Shown: positions 43,787 to 53,238, counted from the stretch's first letter. The stretch is 64,000 nt of DNA from Candidatus Freyarchaeota archaeon (GCA_030587365.1 JAUQZE010000024.1:1-64000), one strand, 5' to 3'. Notes: generated by a model not told the origin, from the sequence alone. A program made the numbers and translations.

Positions 43787-44329
43787 GTGCCACCACATTG
43801 CGACACTATGGATGGACCCGTTGTTAAGGCTGCGAAAATGGCTTTGGAAACGGGTAATGTTAACCTGATACTTCCTTGGGTGCCTAAAAAGGCTGAAGCT
43901 GAATTGAAGAAGGCTTTTCAAAAGACTCTTCGTGTAAGAAAACAGGATAAGGACGCTGCTGAGCTCGCCGATTACTGGTTCTTTGAAACCGCTGTGCGTT
44001 TGCACAGGGAGGGAGAAGGTGCGTCTTATACTGGGTTGAAACCTGCTGGATTGGACTGGGGTCCTGTAGTTCCAAGGGCGGAAAAGGCTATAGAAAAGGG
44101 AAATGCGAAGGAAGTTATAGATTTCATTTCGCATACTGTTGAAGAGGAATTGCAGGAAAGGTTCAAGAATGCTGTGGCTCGTAAGAATTACGATGTGAAC
44201 AATGTGGCTGCTGCGAGAGAGTATGTGCAGGCTTATCTGGGTTTTGTCTTGTACTCGCATCATCTGTTCACGAACGTGAAGGGCGGCGAGGAACACGGCG
44301 AAGAAGGAAAAGGCGGACATGAACACTAG
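43787..44329 (+). CDS. DUF6448-like protein with His-rich ends
   Basis: 180 residues starting MPPHCDTMDGPVVKAAKMALETGNVNLILPWVPKKAEAELKKAF, with a helical middle (DAAELADYWFFETAVRLHREGEGASYTGLKPAG) and a C-terminus rich in H, E and G. I start at GTG 43787, since GGAGGTG lies seven bases before it. The HCD start, central HxEG and His-rich tail suggest metal binding. It is followed after 37 bases by a CDF metal transporter, so a periplasmic-like or cytosolic metal carrier role is plausible; no signal peptide is visible. Family assignment from memory. Confidence 0.6.
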   Translation: MPPHCDTMDGPVVKAAKMALETGNVNLILPWVPKKAEAELKKAFQKTLRVRKQDKDAAELADYWFFETAVRLHREGEGASYTGLKPAGLDWGPVVPRAEKAIEKGNAKEVIDFISHTVEEELQERFKNAVARKNYDVNNVAAAREYVQAYLGFVLYSHHLFTNVKGGEEHGEEGKGGHEH

Positions 44330-44366
44330 CTAAAACCTGAGAAGGTTGTAGGTAGGGCTAAGCAAT

Positions 44367-45254
44367 ATGGCAGAGCAAGCTACTGAAACTCGCGGTATAA
44401 AGATTGCTTTGGTAGGCTACTTGGCGCTGGTCGTTGTACAACTAGTAACTTACTTTTTTACCAACATTACGGTGATGTTGGCGCAAGCTTTGGAAATGTT
44501 AAGCGATGTTCTAATTTCCGCTTTTCTTTTGTTATCTATCTTTTGGTCGCGGAAACCGGCGGACGAGTTTCACATGTTCGGTCATGGAAGAGCCCAGAAT
44601 GTTGCGGCACTGGTTTCAGCTACAATTTTAATCTCTTTCATGAGCATTGAAACGTTTCGAGAAGCTATTCCCAAATTTTTCGAAGCCGAGGGAAGCTCAT
44701 CTCAAAGCATAAACCTTGCAATGATAGTTATATTAGTGGGCATGCTCGTGGTCGCCGTTCCAACTATAGACATTTTAAAGGCGAAGACGAGAGGTGCTTC
44801 ACTAAAAGCGCAATTTGTATCTCTTCTCAAAGACGAGTTTTCCTACGTAGTCACTTTGGTAGCAGTATTCCTCGTTTCAGAAGGGTATCCCTTGGCAGAC
44901 CCCTTAGCATCCACAATTGTTGCTTCAATCATCGCTATCAGCGGCGTATACCTCTTTAAGGACAACTTCCACTACCTCGTGGGCAGAGCTCCCAGCAAGC
45001 AATTCATGGAAAAAGTGAAACTAACCGCAAAATCGGTGAGAGGCGTTTTAGGCGTCCACGATTTAAGGGCTGAATATGTAGGACCAGACATTATTCACAC
45101 AGGTTTCCACATAGAGGTGGCGAAAGGCACTCCGATAGAAGAAGCAGACCGAATAGCGGAAGAGGTTAATGAAAAAGTAAGCCGAGAAACAGGCTGCCAA
45201 CACTGCGTAATCCATGTCGACCCGGCAAATAAACCATCAAAAAGAGTATTATAA
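44367..45254 (+). CDS. CDF cation-efflux transporter
   Basis: 295 residues, six helices: VMLAQALEMLSDVLISAFLLLS (helix 2, D in place of the usual HxxxD start), MFGHGRAQNVAALVSATIL (signature), LLKDEFSYVVTLVAVFLVS (helix 5, DxxxY), ending in one ZT-dimer domain (GVLGVHDLRAEYVGPDIIHTGFHIEVAKGTPIEEAD, CQHCVIHVDP). The metal-site residues differ from the CDF at 11.8 kb, so the ion is likely different. Same operon as the DUF6448-like gene. Confidence 0.88.
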   Translation: MAEQATETRGIKIALVGYLALVVVQLVTYFFTNITVMLAQALEMLSDVLISAFLLLSIFWSRKPADEFHMFGHGRAQNVAALVSATILISFMSIETFREAIPKFFEAEGSSSQSINLAMIVILVGMLVVAVPTIDILKAKTRGASLKAQFVSLLKDEFSYVVTLVAVFLVSEGYPLADPLASTIVASIIAISGVYLFKDNFHYLVGRAPSKQFMEKVKLTAKSVRGVLGVHDLRAEYVGPDIIHTGFHIEVAKGTPIEEADRIAEEVNEKVSRETGCQHCVIHVDPANKPSKRVL

Positions 45255-45331
45255 AAGCTAGCCACAAAAATTTATTTAAGAGCGAAAAAGTTGTTAACAG
45301 AATTTCTAACGAATATTGGGAAGGTTTAATA

Positions 45332-45445
45332 ATGGAATTTGAGATTCCCAAACCTTTGAAGTTAGAGCATGAAGCGCTCCATTTGGAACTCGTCGAACAA
45401 AGAGATCGGAGGGTGCAATTTGGTTGCAGAATTAGTATACTTTAA
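45332..45445 (+). pseudogene. Truncated hemerythrin-type ORF
   Basis: ATG frame MEFEIPKPLKLEHEALHLEL matches the start of small hemerythrin (HHE) proteins. It loses similarity after about 22 residues and stops at 37. TATA-like AAATTTATTTAAG is upstream. Only the first His/Glu ligands remain. Confidence 0.45.
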
Positions 45446-45564
45446 ATTTTGGCAATTCTCTTTTTTTATTCATAAATGTATTAATTGTGGATGAAAAAAT
45501 ATATATCATTTTTAAGTAGCTGATTTGTGATAAATATATTATACATTTTGAGGTCGATGAGAGT

Positions 45565-46389
45565 ATGGATAGGTCGGTTGATGATTATGATGAGCTTGCG
45601 AAACTGCTGAGGCAAATTGGTGATTTTATTAGTGAGGATAAGTACGATAAGTTGGGTGGTCTTTTAGCTCGGGTTAGAAGGTTAAGGAGGAAGGGAGTTA
45701 ACGTTGATTTTAATATGGTGGCTCCAGTTTTGGAAGCTTTTACTAAAGCGATTTCAGATTACATTGAGGAGGGTGAGTACGATGATGCTACGGAAACGAT
45801 AGATGACTTGGGGGAGTTTCTTGAAACCTTTGACTTGACCATTGGGGAAGAAAGCGCTTCCCGCATTTCGGATGCCTATGTTAAAGCGATTTCAGATTAC
45901 ATTGAGGAGGGTGAGTACGATGATGCTACGGAAACGATAGATGACTTGGGGGAGTTTCTTGAAACCTTTGATTTGCCTATTAGAGAGGAAAGCGCAAACC
46001 GTATTTCGGATGCCTATGTTCGCAAAATTTCTGAGTGTATCAAGGGTGGGGAATACGATGACGCTGAGGAGTGGATAGATGACTTGGGGGAGTTTCTTGA
46101 AACCTTTAGTCTAACCGCTGATGAGAACATGGTTTCTAAGGTTATTGATTCTTATACCTCCTTGGTTGAGGCTTACATTGGCGCTAAAGAATTTCACCGG
46201 GCTGATGAAATTAAGGAGCTTATTGGAGAGTTTAAAGAGGGGGCTAAGCCTTTCAAGTGGAGTACTGGTCCAGAGCCGAAGGTTGTAAGACCAGCGGTAA
46301 AAACAGCGGGTTTGCGTTGCGCGTACTGTGGAAAAGAACTGCCGCCCGGAGCGTCTTTTTGCCCGAATTGTGGGAAACCGCTGAACTGA
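45565..46389 (+). CDS. Protein with 46-residue helical repeats and C-terminal zinc ribbon
   Basis: 274 residues. An N-terminal helical part is followed by three 46-residue repeats at about 65-202, each with the core EGEYDDATETIDDLGEFLETF or a near variant (third: GGEYDDAEEWIDDLGEFLETF). The first two are nearly identical in DNA, so the duplication is recent. The end carries a double-knuckle zinc ribbon CAYCGKELPPGASFCPNCGKPL. Acidic throughout (calculated by eye). TPR-like scaffold joined to a zinc ribbon; function unknown. A paralogue fragment lies at 32955-33220. Confidence 0.8.
   Translation: MDRSVDDYDELAKLLRQIGDFISEDKYDKLGGLLARVRRLRRKGVNVDFNMVAPVLEAFTKAISDYIEEGEYDDATETIDDLGEFLETFDLTIGEESASRISDAYVKAISDYIEEGEYDDATETIDDLGEFLETFDLPIREESANRISDAYVRKISECIKGGEYDDAEEWIDDLGEFLETFSLTADENMVSKVIDSYTSLVEAYIGAKEFHRADEIKELIGEFKEGAKPFKWSTGPEPKVVRPAVKTAGLRCAYCGKELPPGASFCPNCGKPLN
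45752..45980 (+). repeat. Tandem 138-base coding repeat
   Basis: Two adjacent units, starting near 45752 and 45890, share about 90 bases without visible difference in the core (AAAGCGATTTCAGATTACAT onward). The third unit (from 46022) is diverged. Encodes the 46-residue repeats. Confidence 0.85.
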
Positions 46390-46853
46390 AGAATTAAACC
46401 GGTTAAACGCAACACTTAATCTTTTCGAGCCTGATCGGTGTATTATTTTTGGTGATGCAGATTTATTTGGTTCTTTCTCTCATAAGGCTCCAAATTGCGA
46501 AAGAAGCCTTATAAACGCCTCTTTTTGAGGCGAAAACGAACCATTCTCTATCGCCTATTATTCTTCACGGTTATTTTTTATTAGATATGTCGAATAAAGA
46601 GCATTTTTTTCAATAATGTGTACTAGTTAATACTGACTACACAGATTTTACATAATGGTGTCAAAATTTTTTTAAGGCTTCGCTGATTCCTATTATCTCG
46701 GTGGATGTGACGTGTTTCGGGGTTGTCATGGAATCATAGATATTCTCTATTTTTGTATTGTGTTTCAGAACCCCGAAACCATGTATGACTTTTTAAATAA
46801 TTCTAAGACGCCTAGTCTGGAAGCACTGTTTTGGAGAGAGGTGGCTGGATTAG
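46390..46853. other. Intergenic region
   Basis: AT-rich, with an inverted pair GAAGCCTTATAAACGCCTC and nearby GAGGCG near 46500. No coding frame I trust, although a short open frame reads into the next gene. Promoter of the 397-residue gene expected here. Confidence 0.35.
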
Positions 46854-48047
46854 ATGAACAAGGACATCATTACAGTTTACCTATTATTAAAGTCGAAAAG
46901 AGAGCTTAATTGGGAGAATTTGCTGGAAGAATCGGGTCTCGATTGTGAAAGACTCTTACGTATGGTTATGTTACTTCAATTGAAGCAATATATCAAAAGA
47001 GTGGGGGATAAATACGTATTCCTGGGTAAGCGTAACAACTTTTTGGAAGAGGATGATCGTGAGATTTTGAAGTGTACCGATTACTATGATGAGCGGTTTA
47101 AAAATGAGGGGGAAACTGGGTGCAATTATAGGAGTCTAAGTGAAATCTTGGAATTAAGGCTTAAGAAGTCGTTACCTCTCGAAATCCCTCTTGATGGAAA
47201 AACGTTACACACGAATTTGGGTATTAATCTAGACAATGGGGATGGAAAAATTGAGATAGTTAATGGTAAAACTGTGCTGAATATTCCCCACTATATTGAT
47301 TCTGATTCCCTGATGCTTGATGTGTATGAACTGTTTCAGTTTTATAAAAAGTATGCTGGAAAAGAGGGTATTAGTTTCCTAATATCGAAAGCCTATGGTT
47401 TATTTCACAAGATTGCAAACTGCGAACTCGGCGAAGAGTGTAAACTATCTCCCTGCAATAATGTAAGCCAGCTTGAGTTTGATGCCGCGTCAACCTGCAT
47501 CCAGATTTGCCGCGCAATAACCGAAACCCTGAATATAGACAGCGTTACTATAACTATTGACACCATAACTCGAGCCTGCAAATTCTCAAGCAGGGGAATC
47601 GAGGAGTTGAAGAAATTAGAGTTCTTAAAGAAGCACGAAGTTTCCGCCGCATACACCTTTCCACTCTCACCCTTCGAAATTGGAATACTGGTAATGGGAA
47701 AAGGCGGGGGTCCCCTTTGTTTACTAAGAGGCTACGATTTATTTGCAAGAATCCCGGTTCGCGAAACAGGCAACTTCATTGAAATCGATTTCTCACACGT
47801 GGTTGAAAAATACGTAGAGACTGCAAAAAATAATAATGGAGCCACAGATTTAGATGTGGACAATATATCCCGATTATTCTTTTCTATGTTTAATGAGGAA
47901 AAAAATACTCGTGAACTTGAGGAACTACTAAACCAGCTTAAAACTCGAGAAGAAATGGATCTACTGAACACCTTGTATCTTGTGAGTTCACTTACTATGG
48001 AAAATCAAACAAAAGACGTTTTGGCAAAGATCCGCTGTAGGCCCTGA
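46854..48047 (+). CDS. Unrecognised 397-residue protein with HTH-like start
   Basis: N-terminal 60 residues (MNKDIITVYLLLKSKRELNW, ENLLEESGLDCERLLRMVMLL, QYIKRVGDKYVFLG) look like a winged helix. The middle is a mixed alpha/beta region with a cysteine cluster (ANCELGEECKLSPCN). A second domain follows (PFEIGILVMGKGGGPLCLLRGYDLF) and a helical end. Possibly a ligand-sensing regulator; no family recognised, and neighbours do not help. Confidence 0.7.
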   Translation: MNKDIITVYLLLKSKRELNWENLLEESGLDCERLLRMVMLLQLKQYIKRVGDKYVFLGKRNNFLEEDDREILKCTDYYDERFKNEGETGCNYRSLSEILELRLKKSLPLEIPLDGKTLHTNLGINLDNGDGKIEIVNGKTVLNIPHYIDSDSLMLDVYELFQFYKKYAGKEGISFLISKAYGLFHKIANCELGEECKLSPCNNVSQLEFDAASTCIQICRAITETLNIDSVTITIDTITRACKFSSRGIEELKKLEFLKKHEVSAAYTFPLSPFEIGILVMGKGGGPLCLLRGYDLFARIPVRETGNFIEIDFSHVVEKYVETAKNNNGATDLDVDNISRLFFSMFNEEKNTRELEELLNQLKTREEMDLLNTLYLVSSLTMENQTKDVLAKIRCRP

Positions 48048-48092
48048 AAAGAGCGTTAAAAACACAAGTTTAAATATAATTTTCTCGCCTGC

Positions 48093-48200
48093 TTCACGAC
48101 TCTCGTTTTACAATCAAAGATGCGGCAGAACTCTGGGTTCAAGCTAAGTCTGAGGGATGTGCGGAATCACGTGTTGCTATTTGCCAATCCTAAACGCTAA
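48093..48200 (+). other. Short coding-like fragment
   Basis: One frame reads HDSRFTIKDAAELWVQAKSE then GCAESRVAICQS and stop, with coding-like composition but no start codon. It recalls the N-terminal SAM-like region of site-specific integrases, too short to be sure. Possibly a gene relic. Confidence 0.2.
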
Positions 48201-48250
48201 GAAAATAAAAGGGGAAAGGATTTTATTCAAAGGCTTAAAATAATATAAAA

Positions 48251-48919
48251 TTATACTTCCCTTCCACACAACCCACAATAACTAGCACCCGCAGGTATTT
48301 TAGCTCCACAATAGGGGCAACGATCTTTACGCATTTCCTCTGCGTGCTCCTCTTCTTCTTCCTCTTCCTCTGGTTCTAGGTCTTGTTTAAGTGTTGCACC
48401 GCAGTATGCGCACAATTTCCATTCTTTTTTGACTGCTTTGTTGCAATTTGGGCATGTTTGTTCGAGTTTTTTGATTCCTATTTGTGTTCCACAGTTTGGG
48501 CAGATGCTCCAGTCTTCTTGTATGGGTTTACCGCATTTTTTGCAGGCTTTTTGTGGCATTTTAAGTTCTGGTTGTGGCATTTTATGTCCTGGTATTAGGC
48601 TTTCCGTGGGAACGGTTCCCAATTCTATGATTCTGTTAACAATTTTTTTCATGTTGTTAATTATTTTCAGAGTGGGTACTTTAGTATCCAAAATGTCTCC
48701 AACACATTCAGTATCAACTTTTAATCGTCCTGGTGTTTTATACTCGAGTGAAACGGTGATTGGATTAGGTATACTATAGGATTGCCCTCTAGTTAAAACA
48801 AATTGGTTGGATTTTGCGCCCTTCATCACGTCTAATCCAAGATTTGAAAAGTAGGTTTCTAATGATTCCTGCAACCAGCCTATATCTTTGTTTGTTTTAA
48901 TTACGTACATTTTTCGCAT
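48251..48919 (-). CDS. Protein with three zinc ribbons
   Basis: 222 residues. N-terminal alpha/beta domain (MYVIKTNKDIGWLQESLETYF, TVSLEYKTPGRLKVDTECVG), then ribbons CKKCGKPIQEDWSICPNCG, CPNCNKAVKKEWKLCAYCG and, after an eight-residue glutamate run, CPYCGAKIPAGASYCGLCG. Start set by GGTGAGGAAA before ATG. Zinc-ribbon chains of this kind bind nucleic acid or proteins. The last ribbon is close to those of the 45.5 kb protein. Confidence 0.82.
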   Translation of the reverse strand: MRKMYVIKTNKDIGWLQESLETYFSNLGLDVMKGAKSNQFVLTRGQSYSIPNPITVSLEYKTPGRLKVDTECVGDILDTKVPTLKIINNMKKIVNRIIELGTVPTESLIPGHKMPQPELKMPQKACKKCGKPIQEDWSICPNCGTQIGIKKLEQTCPNCNKAVKKEWKLCAYCGATLKQDLEPEEEEEEEEHAEEMRKDRCPYCGAKIPAGASYCGLCGREV

Positions 48920-49077
48920 TTTCCTCACCCATTGCTGGGGATTACTGTTACTAAATGCGTATCTCCTTTTAAAAATATATTCTAACAGGCAACTTTTAAT
49001 TTTCTGTAACAATATGAGTAGGCTTGGTCTGGTGGGTGTAGGGTTAAAATAGTATCGTGGTTACGAGTGGTGGTTTT

Positions 49078-49707
49078 TTAGATTCTGTCTCTTGTTACGA
49101 CGATTTCGCCATTAACGTCGACTGTTAAGATGTTTCCGTTTTCGAGTTTTCCCACATTGCACACGATGGTTTTGCCGATTTTTGCCTCCCCTCTGGCTTC
49201 GTGTATATGGCCACAAACCATTAATTCGGGTTGTGTTTTTTCAATGAAGTTTCTTATTTGGGTGTTTCCTACGTGGCTTCCGCTCCAGGTTGCGTCCAAG
49301 CAGTTTTTTGGGGGTTCATGTGACACTATTATTAGCTTTTTATTTGATTTTTCTATTTCGCTGAGAAAGTCGTAGCCCCACGCGTTGCCACTAAGCCCGA
49401 TGATCTCAATGTCCCCGAACTCGGTTTTTTTACCATGAAGACATGTGGCGTTGACTTCTTCGAGCTGGAAATCTGCATTCACTCGGTCCATATTCCCCCA
49501 CACATAGAAAATCGGTGTATTGGTTACTGCTAGTGTTTCAATAATTTTTTTGGCTTCCATTCTTCCCCCGGAATGTGTTATGTCTCCGCAAATGAGCACA
49601 GCGTCGGGACTCTTCTCCTCAATGTACTTTCTAGCCCTTTCCGCCGCTTCAACATTACCGTGAATGTCCCCTAAAACAACAAACCTCAAATTCCTCACCT
49701 TTAACAT
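49078..49707 (-). CDS. Calcineurin-like metallophosphoesterase
   Basis: 209 residues with all five motifs: LGDIHGN, ICGDITHSGG, WGNMD (GNxD/H type), VSHEPP and CGHIHEARGE. YfcE/MJ0936-like archaeal phosphodiesterase with a two-metal site. Probably hydrolyses cyclic or other phosphodiesters; substrate unknown. Confidence 0.9.
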   Translation of the reverse strand: MLKVRNLRFVVLGDIHGNVEAAERARKYIEEKSPDAVLICGDITHSGGRMEAKKIIETLAVTNTPIFYVWGNMDRVNADFQLEEVNATCLHGKKTEFGDIEIIGLSGNAWGYDFLSEIEKSNKKLIIVSHEPPKNCLDATWSGSHVGNTQIRNFIEKTQPELMVCGHIHEARGEAKIGKTIVCNVGKLENGNILTVDVNGEIVVTRDRI

Positions 49708-49861
49708 ATTTCAAATCCAAGGAACCCTTTTTGTATCTTATGAAGCCACCATCCGGTGAAGATAAACCTAGCGTCACTCCCTTGATTTTTAATCATTTTT
49801 TGGGTTTAAATATTTTAAGAAATGGGGATATTAATTTTTCTAATTCTACACTGATAGCGGG

Positions 49862-50053
49862 TTAAAAACCGGTGAACTTTTCTACGGCTATTTTACTAAT
49901 TTCCAAGACTACCTGATTATTACAGTGGGGACAGGTGAAACTCGTGTCACTCACAATTTTCTCCTTTTTCTTCTTCAAACTCATAACGTAGTAAATACCA
50001 ATATTGTCCTGGCAATGGGGACACTTCATAACCGCAAATCCTTCAGTCACCAT
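49862..50053 (-). CDS. Small zinc-finger protein
   Basis: 63 residues: MKCPHCQDNIGIYYVMSL, a lysine run, then SFTCPHCNNQVVLEISKIA. Two CPHC knuckles form one zinc ribbon. Translation may begin at the internal MKCPHC. Role unknown; such proteins often bind RNA polymerase, ribosomes or RNA. Confidence 0.7.
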   Translation of the reverse strand: MVTEGFAVMKCPHCQDNIGIYYVMSLKKKKEKIVSDTSFTCPHCNNQVVLEISKIAVEKFTGF

Positions 50054-50210
50054 GAAAAATACACCCTAAAAATTTTGAAAAACAATTCTCCAAATATACA
50101 CTCGGTTTTTCCAATATTTAAGAAATCCCCAAACCAAAATAAAGAAAGAAAATTAAAAAGGAACCAAGCTTATTTTCGTGTTGATGACTTTGATTCTTGG
50201 AGGCGTAAGG

Positions 50211-50624
50211 ATGGAGTTATTCACCAAACAGTTTGAGGTAAAAACCGGTGAAAGAATCGAACTAAAAGACATAACCAATCAAGTTCAATCCATCATAAAT
50301 GATTCTAAAGTAAAACAGGGAATAGCCTTCGTTTATACACTCCACACCACAGCCACCATAATAATAAACGAAGCTGAGAGAGGACTCCTGAACGATATTA
50401 AGAAATGGGTGCAAGCCGCCTTCAGCAGAACGGACTACGACCACGACAAAATCGACACCAACGCAGCAGCACACATAGCAGCAACCTTCGCCAAAAACGC
50501 GGTCACCATACCAGTAGACGACGGAAAACTAGCACTAGGCACCTGGCAAAGAATCCTCCACCTAGAACTCGACGGGCCGAGAACACGCAGCGTAATAGTA
50601 CAAGTTATAGGGACGCCCTTCTAG
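50211..50624 (+). CDS. YjbQ/UPF0047 family protein
   Basis: 137 residues: MELFTKQFEVKTGERIELKDITNQV, VYTLHTTATIIINEAERGL, HIAATF, LALGTWQRILHLELDGPR. The conserved H-T-T-A, N-E and GTWQRI motifs place it in UPF0047, members of which show weak thiamine phosphate synthase activity. GGAGGCGTAAGG before this ATG. An MTH1187-type thiamine-binding gene lies elsewhere in the window. Confidence 0.9.
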   Translation: MELFTKQFEVKTGERIELKDITNQVQSIINDSKVKQGIAFVYTLHTTATIIINEAERGLLNDIKKWVQAAFSRTDYDHDKIDTNAAAHIAATFAKNAVTIPVDDGKLALGTWQRILHLELDGPRTRSVIVQVIGTPF

Positions 50625-50668
50625 TTGCACTTAACTAACAATTCAGTATCATAGGTGAATGCTTTATC

Positions 50669-51343
50669 ATGAAAAAAGTTTTGCTTATTGCCCATAGGGG
50701 TGCGAGTTTCTACGAGCCTGAAAACACTCTGAGAGCCGTTAAGAGGGCACTAGATTTTGGTGTGGATGGAGTGGAGATCGATGTCCGGTCTAGTATAGAG
50801 GGAAACATTGTTGTCATCCATGACGATACCGTGGACCGAACCACAAATGGGACGGGGAAAGTGAGAGATATGTCACTTGTGGAACTCAGAAGCTTGGACG
50901 CAGGTGAAGGGGAAAAGATACCCCTCTTGGAAGAAGTTCTTGAACTAGTTAAGGACAAGGCGTTACTTGTAATTGAGTTGAAAATCAATGGCATTGAGGA
51001 ACGAGTGTTAAAAATAGTGGAGGAATACGGTGCGCTCAATAACGTTTTACTAACTTCCTTTATTCATAGGAGTGTGAAAAGGGTTAAGGAATTAGATCCG
51101 AGAGTTAGGACTGGTGTAATCTTCCGGGAGGCTCCGATCAATCCCAGTAGGCTAGCACTCGATGCTGATGCTGAGAATCTCTGTGCTTTCCATAAATATA
51201 TTACTTGGGAAATGGTTCAAAACGCCCATGACCATGACTTAAAAATCTATGCTTGGACCGTGGATGAGCCCTCCACTATTGAAAACCTAATCATGCTGGG
51301 TGTGGATGGGATAGTCACCAATAAACCAGATATAAAGATTTGA
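50669..51343 (+). CDS. Glycerophosphodiester phosphodiesterase
   Basis: 224 residues of TIM-barrel: IAHRGASFYEPENTLRAVKRALDFGVDGVEIDVRSS and VVIHDDTVDRTTNGTGKVRD contain the HR, E-N-T, E-x-D and H catalytic/metal residues. VIELKING and YAWTVDEPSTIENLIMLGVDGIVTNKP complete the family. Cleaves glycerophosphodiesters to glycerol phosphate and alcohol. In archaea likely involved in lipid-headgroup turnover. Confidence 0.92.
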   Translation: MKKVLLIAHRGASFYEPENTLRAVKRALDFGVDGVEIDVRSSIEGNIVVIHDDTVDRTTNGTGKVRDMSLVELRSLDAGEGEKIPLLEEVLELVKDKALLVIELKINGIEERVLKIVEEYGALNNVLLTSFIHRSVKRVKELDPRVRTGVIFREAPINPSRLALDADAENLCAFHKYITWEMVQNAHDHDLKIYAWTVDEPSTIENLIMLGVDGIVTNKPDIKI

Positions 51344-51382
51344 GGATTTAATCAGCGTTTATGGAACTGGGGGTGAGGAACT

Positions 51383-52069
51383 GTGAAAAATTCTATGGAA
51401 TTTTTTGGTGAAGCATTATACGCGTACTGGAAAGGGGATAGAAACTCCAAGTTCTATTTAGTATATATTTCTGGTGAGAAAATAGATGAACTGGATAAAT
51501 ATGAGCTTGATTTGGGAATATATTTTAGAAATTATGACCAGCTTAACAATCTGGAGAAAAAGTTAATTTCTTTATCGCACGGAAAGATATTGGATGTGGG
51601 TTGTGGAACGGGTTATTATATTCCAGAGTTAATGAAGAGAGGCGATACCGAGGGAATTGATATTTCTGAAAAAGTGATTAAAATTGCCCGAGAAATGGGG
51701 TTAAGAAATTGCAAACTTGGGAACATTTTCGAGTTCAAGGCTGATAAGAAGTATGACACCATTACTTTATTACAAAATAATATTGGGATAGCAGAAACTT
51801 TGCCCAAAGCAAAAAGACTCTTGAAAATTTTATCTAACCTGCTGAGTAGAGAAGGGCAGATCCTGAACATTTTGAGAAAATATTTTGTCAATGATTACAT
51901 TATTTATGAACGGTATTTTGAATGGAAAAACAAAAGAAGTTCTAAATTTAAATGGATTACTTTTAACGTCGATTTCTTGTCTAAACTTTGTTCGGAGATA
52001 AATTTGAAATTAGAGATTATAGACGAAAATGAGGATTTTTACTTGATTAGAATGTCAAAAAATGATTAA
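51383..52069 (+). CDS. SAM-dependent methyltransferase
   Basis: 228 residues. Motif I ILDVGCGTGYYIPELMKRG at about residue 72, GIDISEKVIKIARE (motif II), and a weak motif III (DTITLLQNNIG). Class I Rossmann methyltransferase, small-molecule type. TTG/GTG-type start region with GGGGTGAGG upstream. Converges on the thiolase with a four-base overlap. Confidence 0.85.
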   Translation: MKNSMEFFGEALYAYWKGDRNSKFYLVYISGEKIDELDKYELDLGIYFRNYDQLNNLEKKLISLSHGKILDVGCGTGYYIPELMKRGDTEGIDISEKVIKIAREMGLRNCKLGNIFEFKADKKYDTITLLQNNIGIAETLPKAKRLLKILSNLLSREGQILNILRKYFVNDYIIYERYFEWKNKRSSKFKWITFNVDFLSKLCSEINLKLEIIDENEDFYLIRMSKND

Positions 52070-53238
52070 GCCTCCTTTTCGAGCAGTATCGCGTGACCCT
52101 GCCCACCACCAGTTGCCGAGGAGGCTATTCCGAATCGACCATCCTCTTTGTTTAAGATTCTTGCCAAGGTTCCTACCATTCTCACACCGGACATTCCGGT
52201 GGGGTGCCCTAAAGCTATTGCGCCACCTTTCACGTTAACTCTCTTAGGATCTATTCCCAGCTCTTTTATGGCAACCAGCACTATTACCGCGAATATCTCG
52301 TTTATCTCCCAAAAATCGATGTCTCCCACATCTAGTTTCGCTCTTTCCAAGACTTTTCTACAGGCGGGTATGTCTCCGTATCCAAATATTGTGGGGTCTA
52401 CACCTGCCCACCCCATGGACCTTACGGTTGCCAGCGGTTTGAAACCGTACCCCTCGGCTTTTTCTTTCGACATTAGAATAGCTGCTGCCGCGCCATCGTT
52501 CAGGGACGTGGAATTTCCCGCGGTTATCACTCCGTTCTCTTTGAATGCTGGGGGCAGAGCGGCGATTTTTTCAAGGGTGGTGTCCGGTCTAACGTTCTGG
52601 TCGTAGTCCACAACTTGTTTTGTTCCGTCGTCCAGAATAATCTCTATGGGTAGTATTTCCTCTTTGAAGAATCCCCCCTTTCTGGCTTTAACGGCTCTCA
52701 TGTGGCTTTGGAGTGAAAACTGGTCCATTTCCTTTCTCGATATTCCAAAATCTTGGGCGAGTTTTTCAGCGGACAGACCCATACTTAAAGCGATTATCGC
52801 GTCAAAGGATTCCAGTTTTACAAATTGGGGGCTGGGATTCACACCGGATCCTATAGGTATGTGAAGCATATGCTCCATTCCTGCGGCAACAGCCATGTCC
52901 GCGTAGCCCTGCATTATTTGCATCGCAGCTATGGACACCGACTCAAGTGAGGAGGCACCCTGACGTTCCACTCCCACAGCAGCTACGGAGAAGGGTAAGC
53001 CGGCCATGAGGCTGACTATTCTCCCCCCATAAGTCCACTGTTCGCCTCCCTGATTGGAGCAACCAATAATGCACTCCTCTATCTCCTCCGCTCTTACACC
53101 AGTTCTTTCAACCAGATTCCTAATCACTAGTGCGCAGAGGTCGTCCGCGCGTATATTCTTGTAAAAATCTTGTTGAGGGTCAGCCTTGGAGATAGGGGTT
53201 CTCAAATAATCCACGATAACCGCTTCTTGCAAAAACAT
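52066..53238 (-). CDS. Thiolase-family protein lacking both catalytic cysteines
   Basis: 390 residues with a full thiolase fold: AVIVDYLRTPISKADPQQDF, GEQWTYGGRIVSLMAGLP, ITAGNSTSLNDGAAAAILMS, NEIFAVIV, GGAIALGHPTGMSGVRMVG, GGGQGHAILLEK. The nucleophile position reads RQGASSLES (Gly for Cys, near residue 90) and the C-terminal position reads SSATGGGQG (Ala for Cys). The histidine of GHP is kept. Its tandem partner at 53425-54600 keeps both cysteines. Probably an inactive, structural or regulatory paralogue. AAAGGAGG before ATG fixes the start. Confidence 0.88.
   Translation of the reverse strand: MFLQEAVIVDYLRTPISKADPQQDFYKNIRADDLCALVIRNLVERTGVRAEEIEECIIGCSNQGGEQWTYGGRIVSLMAGLPFSVAAVGVERQGASSLESVSIAAMQIMQGYADMAVAAGMEHMLHIPIGSGVNPSPQFVKLESFDAIIALSMGLSAEKLAQDFGISRKEMDQFSLQSHMRAVKARKGGFFKEEILPIEIILDDGTKQVVDYDQNVRPDTTLEKIAALPPAFKENGVITAGNSTSLNDGAAAAILMSKEKAEGYGFKPLATVRSMGWAGVDPTIFGYGDIPACRKVLERAKLDVGDIDFWEINEIFAVIVLVAIKELGIDPKRVNVKGGAIALGHPTGMSGVRMVGTLARILNKEDGRFGIASSATGGGQGHAILLEKEA

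Noticed and set aside
46500..46560. GAGGCG inverted repeat as a terminator or attachment site
   Set aside because: Short and without T-run or partner copy.
46712..46909. Short forward frame before the 397-residue gene
   Set aside because: Poor composition, overlaps the better start at 46854 in another frame.
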